Positions 57,161 to 64,000 of a stretch of 64,000 bases of DNA are shown piece after piece. Numbering within the stretch: position 1 is the first letter of the stretch; each line of letters starts with the position of its first letter. This DNA is from Hermatobates lingyangjiaoensis (lineage: Eukaryota > Arthropoda > Insecta > Hemiptera > Hermatobatidae), in contig JAPFBL010000236.1 in the NCBI GenBank assembly GCA_026182355.1, positions 310,001 through 374,000 on the forward strand, read 5' to 3'. A model generated the notes under the pieces. The model was not told where the DNA came from, did no database searches, and worked only from the letters and a program-made list of their open reading frames with translations. Position numbers and translations under genes: made by a program.

Positions 57161-57217
57161 TTGTTTTCCCATTCTTATTGTGGTTTGATCATATATATAT
57201 ATATATATATATAAACT

Positions 57218-57330
57218 AGAATTTAAAAAGAACACATAGAAAAGAAATCACTGAACTCACTACTATATTTCGATGTCCTTGACTTCAGGAAAAGATGTGA
57301 ATCGCTCCAAAGGCTGATAACGACTATATA
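57218..57330 (-). mobile_element. PLE-B terminal-repeat remnant
   Basis: AACTAGAATTTAAAAAGAAC to TTTCGATGTCC and TTCAGGAAAAGATGTGAATC, the same end as at 24.29-24.38 kb. The hammerhead core is mutated. Confidence 0.5.
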
Positions 57331-57589
57331 TATATATATTAATATTACATTTTATTTTTTAATACCCCTTTTTTTCTTACTTTGTTTGCTCTCTGATGAC
57401 ATGAAGTGAAAGACCTCAAAACATTTATTTCTTTTGTTTTTCTTTTTCCTTGTGGTTTGGACTACCTTGATTGCATCAAGTGTTTACATTTGATTTTTCT
57501 CCATATTATATATTATAGATATTATTATATAAACAAAACATATATTATGGTTCTTTGTCTTTAAACAATATGGTTTTTTTTCATATTTT

Positions 57590-57660
57590 GCATTTTACAT
57601 GGAACCTGACGATGAACACTAAGTGTTCGAAACTCGTCGACTGTATGGAGACTTCCAATT
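57590..57660 (+). ncRNA. Hammerhead-like motif (PLE-E)
   Basis: CTGACGA 57606-57612, extra T, perfect 6-bp stem II GAACAC/GTGTTC with TAA loop (57614-57628), GAAA 57629-57632, then ACTCGT, C, GAC. Core and stem II are complete. Stem I beyond one base pair is unclear. Confidence 0.45.
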
Positions 57661-58867
57661 TTTCTAATTAATAATTAATTAATTATAACTTCAGTAAGAT
57701 GAGGTAACTCCGCACTATCTCATGACGTTACAAATTTGAATAAGGTGGTTTAAACAAGTTTTAACCAAATTTCAAACCATTCATAGAAAGTTGATTATTG
57801 GGACACATCAAAACGAAATTTTACCAACAAGTTTGAATAGTTGCTGAGTTGTTAGGAGTTATTGAATCAGAATGCATGCAAATAAAAAAGGAAACATTTC
57901 ATGATGTTTGCAAATGCATTTCTTTTGCGTTGTTAGCACTACCCAGAGCAGTTCTCAGCCTTCCTTGGCCTATACACCCCCCCAGCCATTCCCACACTGT
58001 TATCGCCTCTCCTCATCATCTTTCCAACATTGAATTTTTGAAAAAGTGCATTCTAAATATCCTACCAATATTAATAAAATCCTTTTTTTTTCCTCTATTA
58101 GAATCTACACTTACAATTTTTCACGGAATTTTACAAATTAAATGCTAATCAGAAATATTAATAGATATACGAAATATCAAATCAGTCAAAATAATGTATT
58201 TTATTTTATAATTAATAAGTAATTCTATAATAACTTTCCTCATTCTGTAAGCTATGGTCACAATTCACTGACTGATAACTCAAAATTCACCCCTACAGGT
58301 GACTTTCACACCCCTTAAGAACACCTAACCTAGATCAAAAGTACCCTGTTTGAAAAAACATGTTAAAAAATGATACAATATCACCTGCAAATTCAATTAA
58401 ATGTACTTATTACTCTTATTAGAAAACACTACCTTTAAGACACTCGACTATCTGTGACCCCTTGGATCAGTGTTCATATAGTTTATGTTACTGTATTTTC
58501 TTGAGAGATAAATTTTTAATTTGTTAGATAAACTTCTAAAGTTTAGAATATTTATTTACTTTTTTTATTTATCTATTTATTCTCTATTTCATTTAGAATA
58601 TTTTTAACTCTAAGTTGGTAACACTGTATTGAGGAATATCTTTTTATTTCTAAGTTGGAATTCCTTTACATCTATAAAATTAATTATCTAGAAAACAAAG
58701 ACAAGTATCTTAATTTCAGTTTATTTTTACATCTAAAGAGTATGTAAGCAGATTATTTTGGTGTATTTCAGTGTATAACTTCAGCAATTTTCAGTATCAA
58801 TATTATTAGTGCAAATAGTTTTTTGAATGTATTTTATTTACTGTTTTTTACATTCTAAGTTCTTTTT
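57661..58867. other. Unique AT-rich sequence
   Basis: No gene was recognised. The frame at 57849-58148 has no family motif. Confidence 0.5.
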
Positions 58868-59160
58868 TTTAAAAAAATCCCCGATCAGGTTAAAAACATC
58901 AGCCCTTTACGATCTTTTTGTTGATCGGTAAGTGCATTTCTTTGCCTAACTGAAGTGTATCTAGATTAGAGGATGTTTAACTAGTACCTAACATGGTACA
59001 GGCTCGGGACTGACGGCTTAACATTCTCTCTGAGAGACGACATACTCAGATTTATTAACCTCCTGCATGAATAAATCAAAGGCCAGGTGGGTATCAAACC
59101 CCTGACTTATCAGATCAGAGGTGAGTGAGTACATTAACAACTGAGCTAACCTGGTCCCCT
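58868..59160 (-). mobile_element. tRNA-derived SINE
   Basis: The head (59157-59081, minus) looks like a tRNA: CCAGGT/ACCTGG acceptor pairing, an A-box-like TTAGCTCAGTTGTTAATG and a B-box-like GGTTTGATACCC. The body continues to an A-rich tail at 58868-58878. A second partial copy lies at 26.7 kb. The anticodon arm does not fold like a real tRNA. Confidence 0.65.
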
Positions 59161-59185
59161 TTCTAAGTTTGTTACTCTGCAGAGT

Positions 59186-59191
59186 TATATA

Positions 59192-59250
<59 letters not shown>
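59186..59250. repeat. (TA)n microsatellite
   Basis: 65 bp of TA on the left edge of the PLE-B fold-back. Confidence 0.95.
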
Positions 59251-59252
<2 letters not shown>

Positions 59253-59256
<4 letters not shown>

Positions 59257-59453
59257 TATATTGACACAAAGAACACTCAGAAATGAAACAGAAACTCACT
59301 ACTATATTTCGATGTCCTCGTCATCAGACAGAACGACTGAACCGTTGCCTGCCTGCAGAGCGACTCGTTTCTATCTTCCTGATGATGATGGCATCGAAAT
59401 ATAGCAGTGAGTTTCTGTTTCATTTCTGAGTGTTCTTTGTGTCAATATAGTTT
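59253..59453. mobile_element. PLE-B inverted pair (fold-back element)
   Basis: Arms 59253-59327 and 59379-59453 (75 bp, few mismatches). Each has CTGATGA, an extra base, a short stem and GAAATATAG, but stem I does not pair in either arm and stem II is short. (TA)n flanks the left. Confidence 0.75.
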
Positions 59454-60519
59454 ATTTAGTTGGTGGAATCGTTTATTCTAATTGGTTATATATAGATGGT
59501 AACTCATAAGATTTTTATTTACCTTTTTTTTGTAGCAGTGTATTCAATTAGGAAGATCCGGAAATAATGTATCTAAAAAAGAAAGAGACATTTGTTAAAT
59601 TTCATAGTATTTTTATGCAGGTTGGCGACCCTGTGTGAAAGTAAGCAAGCATTACTGGAACAAAAGACCATGCACCTATGTAATACTGCACTATATTTGG
59701 ACCTATCATATTATTAAACATACTGAAAGCGTAACGTATGTATGAAACTCAAAAGATCTATATACTTTCGACTATCAGAATAGGAAACCATCAAACCTTA
59801 CATGTTGTTCAGTTTGATAGACTTATTTTAGAATACATCCACTTTGAAGTTCCTTCTGACAATATTTGCTTGATATTGTCAGTCAGGTATTCGTTTTTTA
59901 GTGCTGTAAACAATTAGTTATTTTCCTAACTAATTATTTCTTTAAAATTTCGTTTACTATGTTTTTCGTATAAAATAAACTAACAGATTAACTAAACAAC
60001 AAAGTCTGACAAAATTAAAATTTTTTAAAAAAACTACCAAGAGATGGAATCCATACGATGTTAATAAAAACACTAGAAAATGAATTAAAATGGTTTAAAT
60101 AATGATTGAGAATAGAGAGTGATAATGAATGACTGACAACTCCAGGTAAATCTAATCACTATGCCCTTGAATGGGCACGTTCGGAACCAAATGCAGATAA
60201 AGGTATAACTCAGATGCAAATGCAGATAAAGGTATAACTCAGATGCAAATGCAGATAAAGATGTAGTGACTCAAATTATTATAATGAAGGAAACAATCAG
60301 TGACATAAAGAGAAAAACTTATAAGAACTTTCCAGTGTTACCCCGTTTTCAAGAAATTTAAAGTTGTTTTTGTTTGTCTTTTACTATTTCTGTGATGGTT
60401 TTCTTGATTGTAGGAGTTGATTAGGTGTACGTGATTGTTTGTCTTTATGTACTTTTGCATATTCTAATAATACATTTATTAACTTCTTTGTTTACCCTAA
60501 TTTATTACACTAAACAACC
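59454..60519. other. Unique sequence; small tandem repeat
   Basis: No gene was recognised. A 29-bp unit (AAATGCAGATAAAGGTATAA core) is repeated about 2.6 times at 60190-60265. Confidence 0.6.
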
Positions 60520-60905
60520 AATGTTGCTGGAATTTTTTGAAGATTATCTAGTCAACAAAAACTTAACTCAGTTTAATAGAATAACTAATTTTGCTGGATT
60601 TTTTTAGGGTTATCTAATCAAAAACTCAACTCTCCATTGCAAAACTTCGAAAATTTATATTTTCATTTTAATGGAATACAACAAGTGAGGAGTAAAAACG
60701 ATAGGTTCTAACCCAACATTAGTTAAAGCCTACCGTTGTAACTCCTACACACGTTTTAAGCTTTGAAAATAAAAATATAAATATTCGATATTTTTCAATG
60801 CAGAGTTGAGTTTTTGATTAGACCTAAAAAAAAAATAAAAATTTTAACCCTAAAAAAAGTCCAGCAAAATTTGTTGTTCTATTAAACTTTTACTGGTCCA
60901 AAATA
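60520..60905. mobile_element. Family D inverted pair, diverged
   Basis: AAACTCAACTCTCCATTGCA then TTCGAAAATTTATATTTTCA (plus text, minus-strand element) faces ATATTCGATATTTTTCAATG then CAGAGTTGAGTTTTTGATTA. Same family as 50.66 and 53.93 kb. Confidence 0.5.
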
Positions 60906-62388
60906 GAAAAACGTTTTATACAAATTTATGTTGTTTGAAGTATGGATGCAGTTGTTTTGAAAAATCCTGATAGTGGGTCCACAAATGAAGAATACAGTGT
61001 GAGGGGATTCCTTTTATGGGCACAAATCTCTGATACTGTTAGGTTGGGACTAGAGACTAGGGTAAAGTGGTATCTTAATCCTCTTAAGAAGGAAGTGAAA
61101 GGAGGCAGGTACCTGACCCTTCAAGGACATAAGTCACTCTGCTGGAGTCTCACCTCTGCTTCACCAGCAATACTGCAGAATCAGAACATCTACACATAAC
61201 CTTTATGACTTCAGCCTGCTGCTTCTAGGTTAGGGTAAGACAAATGGACCAGTCGCGTGAAGCGGACAGCCGTCAGCCGTACACTCTGTTAAGATACTAC
61301 ACGACTGGGCTGATAGACCAGTATATTGATAAGAGTCTATGAAATGCTTTACAGATCTACGAGGGGCTTCGCTTAGCACCGCTGAATAAAAGTATTAAAA
61401 ATTAAGTTCATCAGATTTTGGTTTTTAAAAATAAAAGTATACATCTTGTGTAACATCAGTATTGATACCTGAACTACTTTTCAAGTGAATCAGATATGAT
61501 ACAATAAAGAATCAAATAAAAAAGCGAATATACTTTACACCAATAGGTCAATGTATACCTATATAATCAAAGAATGGTTATATTAGAATTAAGAAAAGAA
61601 TATTTGATAATAACTACTAATTAATTTATAGGTCTTATTCCACCAAGCTAATGAAGTGCAAATGTCCAAATGAACGTGAGATGGGAAAGATCTGAAACAT
61701 TTTCAGGAAGGCTTCCTGCATATTTGACTGGTGATTATTTTAATGCAAACACATGAGTTTTTTTAAGAATTCAAAGAGTTAGATAACGTACATTAGTGCG
61801 TAAATTGCAATGCAGTCAATATTATTATTGGAAATTGTTTTAAGAATTTAACAATTATGAGCCTACATACCTCAAAATTTAATCTTTATCAGCAACATTA
61901 GTTTAGAAAACAGCAATATTAGTTTTTTTTTTGAGATGAATTCCATATAAACTGTACATATCTCGTAAAACCTTATGTTCTGACAAAACCTCCTCAGATA
62001 GTCTCTTAGGAAACATCAAAGGAACATAGACTGCATTATTAGTTTTTCTAAAGAAATTTAACATAATTTACTGTTCTTATACAGGGTTTAATTTAATCAA
62101 ATTCGGATATGTTTTAAATGGGAATTCCATAAAAAGGTCCAGATCTCTAAATCATGCCTCTACCTATCTTAGAGGGGTATTTAGAGATTCCGAACCTGTT
62201 CTATTGTCTTGTTGGGAAATTGAACATTAATTAGTGTCTTGCATGTTCAATTAATTAATTGATTAATTCAATTAATTAATCTCTTCGTGTTTATGCAGGG
62301 AATTTAGTCAATTAAAACAACTTTCTTTGCCTCGATCGGAGACGTTACATAATTTAGCGTCGTAAACAAAGTTTAAGGAGTTCTTTTG
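60906..62388. other. Unidentified sequence
   Basis: 60940-61390 is GC-richer, with TGAAGCGGACAGCCGTCAGC and GCTTCGCTTAGCACCGCTGA. It may be an unknown retroelement 3' end, but has no protein motif. AT palindromes ATTAATTAATTGATTAATT lie at 62250-62275. Confidence 0.4.
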
Positions 62389-62482
<94 letters not shown>

Positions 62483-62506
62483 GCTCTCTCTGTCTGTCTC
62501 TCTCTG
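62389..62506. repeat. (TC)n microsatellite
   Basis: About 118 bp of CT dinucleotides with minor interruptions. Confidence 0.95.
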
Positions 62507-62632
62507 TTTTTTTAAGCTCTCATAAGGTCTCACATGGATATTGGGAAACATTTCTATTATCTTGAACTATTCCAAAAAAAGCTTGTCGGAAATTAATTTT
62601 TATGTAGGTTCCACAATCTTTTGTTCTATAGG

Positions 62633-62633
<1 letters not shown>

Positions 62634-62720
<87 letters not shown>

Positions 62721-62731
62721 ACACACACACA
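62634..62731. repeat. (CA)n microsatellite
   Basis: About 98 bp of CA with AAATA and ATA interruptions. Open frames across it are artefacts. Confidence 0.95.
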
Positions 62732-62819
62732 TATATACCTACTTCCACATATACATAGACATATGTACACACAAACACATACACATAAACTCACATTGAC
62801 TTTCATTACATTGACATAA

Positions 62820-63650
62820 ATTAGAAAATTAAAAGAAGGAATTAAATCATCAACTACTAAATGAATTATAAAATACATACTAAATATTCATGGTTTGTTT
62901 AGTTTAATTTAATACTCTTATAAATGACCACATTAACACATGTGTGTTATTCTCTCACTGAACATTTTAGGGATCACGTCCTTTTGGGATCTACTTGATA
63001 GAGTTATAGTTCTCCCAGTGTCTATCATCCAAAGATGGCATGATCCAAAACCGATAGCAGGGATGAATGTACGAGATGTGACTGTTAGCTACTCTAACAA
63101 TAATATTTTAAATAGGCACTACACTATTAATTAACCAACAAAAAATATATAACTTCAAGTAAGAAAAAAATCAGCTTTTTCAAATTCACTGTGGAATAAG
63201 TATTTTTAGAAAGAAATATCTAGTGAATAGAAAATTTCTAGCGGAAATAGAAAGTAACGAAATAAATGTGATGAGTAGATGCAGGATGGCTTTTTTAACT
63301 TTTGAAAAATGTTAGTGCAATCAATTTGAGATAGCTGTAAATTAAAAGTAAAAGACTGCTAATGATGCAAGCTAAAGAGGTTAGTCACCTAAAGCATAGA
63401 GGTAGTTGAGTATGCTGACTCAGGGGATTTGATTTTGCGGAACTCCGTTCAGGAAGTGCCAACTCATCAGCTGATCAAATCAACAACTTTTCTTTGGTAC
63501 TTTCACAGATTGGGTTGATTGTTAGCTTCTAATTTTGAGAGTTGATATATTCTGAGAGTTGAGTGAGTTATCGAAAAGGTAAATGAATTTTTACCTTTTT
63601 TTTTTAACTGTTACAGCTGTTACAGCTATGGTAAGCTGAATTCGAAAATA
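62820..63650. other. No gene seen
   Basis: AT-rich sequence with no supported ORF or repeat. Confidence 0.5.
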
Positions 63651-63780
63651 AATGAAGAAGCGTACAACTAGATTACAATGAAGAAGCATACTACTAGATT
63701 ACAATGAAGAAGCGTACTACTAGATTACAATGAAGAAGCATAATACTAGATTACAATGAAGAAGCGTACTACTAGATTAC
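63651..63780. repeat. 26-bp tandem minisatellite, five units
   Basis: Units AATGAAGAAGC(G/A)TACTACTAG... begin at 63651, 63677, 63703, 63729 and 63755. GCGTA and GCATA variants alternate unit by unit, suggesting a 52-bp higher-order repeat. Confidence 0.9.
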
Positions 63781-64000
63781 ATGGTAAGGCAGAAAGAGGA
63801 GACATCTTTAATCCTTAAGATGATCCTTATGATAGTTTTATTTTCTGTAAGGCTACTTCTTTTTACAATTTATCTAATAACTCCTTCTCCAATATTCTAT
63901 TCACACCATCATCCAAATACTTCTAACGTCTATCAGAGTCCTAAAAATAACAAATTCCATGATTAATCTGTCTTATAGCTTCTAGAAGGACTACATCCTG

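Larger units (their letters stand above)
56955..57200. mobile_element. PLE-A inverted pair (perfect fold-back)
   Basis: Arms about 56988-57086 and 57094-57192 are perfect reverse complements as far as I can read, with a 7-bp loop (TTTTCTG). An extra stub AGATTTCACATAAACACGTG extends the left arm. Both arms carry intact ribozyme motifs. Confidence 0.88.

Noticed and set aside
59081..59157. A functional tRNA gene
   Set aside because: Acceptor and T-arm-like pairs exist, but the D and anticodon regions do not fold and it continues into an A-tailed body with a second genomic copy, so it is a SINE head.
59253..59453. Active ribozymes in the PLE-B fold-back
   Set aside because: CTGATGA and GAAA are present, but stem I does not pair in either arm and stem II is too short, so I list it only as an element.
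62354..62878. Several ORFs over (TC)n and (CA)n
   Set aside because: Pure dinucleotide-repeat translations (Arg-Glu, Cys-Val, His-Thr runs).

Overview
Organism and overall character. The window is AT-rich nuclear DNA from an animal, most likely an arthropod and probably an insect. The reasons are one spliced smoothelin-like gene with GT/AG junctions and no prokaryote-style gene packing, jockey-like LINE fragments, several Tc1/mariner relics, a hAT relic, a tRNA-derived SINE and many Penelope-like elements (PLEs). I cannot name the species.

Layout. (1) Bases 1-5892 (minus strand) are one uninterrupted 1964-codon reading frame. It is a giant exon that starts at a clean 3' splice site at 5893-5895 and runs off the left edge. 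It joins in phase to a small upstream exon at 11522-11593, and the junction reconstitutes a smoothelin-type domain. The 5.6-kb intron holds a decayed hAT transposon and PLE debris. (2) From 11.6 kb to 64 kb I find no further host coding exon. This is either a very long upstream intron of the same gene or intergenic DNA. It is filled with transposons, microsatellites and unique AT-rich sequence. (3) The best-preserved mobile gene is a PLE at 33.5-35.7 kb. It has a YVDD reverse transcriptase and a GIY-YIG endonuclease, separated by one frameshift in a run of seven A.

Main observation. At least five PLE terminal-repeat families, here called PLE-1, A, B, C and E, recur throughout, nearly always next to (TA)n tracts and very often as back-to-back inverted pairs. 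Families A and C, and by consensus B, contain a hammerhead ribozyme architecture: CUGANGA, one extra nucleotide, stem II, GAAA, a 4-6-nt palindromic stem III (AGATCT, AATT or ATAT), U16.1/H17, then a strand complementary to the bases just before CUGANGA. Such tiny palindromic stem IIIs suit dimeric hammerheads. Family E has the core and a perfect stem II. Families A and B are tied to PLEs by GIY-YIG endonuclease remnants in the same units. PLE-1 carries a degenerate version directly after the 3' splice site of a 130-bp intron. A second, inverted copy at 32.1 kb lacks exactly that intron, so it looks like a retrotransposed spliced transcript.

How the parts relate. The host gene is ordinary apart from its giant repetitive exon and its transposon-laden introns. 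The rest is a record of retrotransposition: 5'-truncated LINEs with 12-bp target duplications (one inside a 98-bp satellite), a fold-back mariner, a MITE-like unit enclosing a 45-bp tandem array, and PLE hairpins. Calls made from translated motifs are reading by eye. No database search or folding calculation was run.
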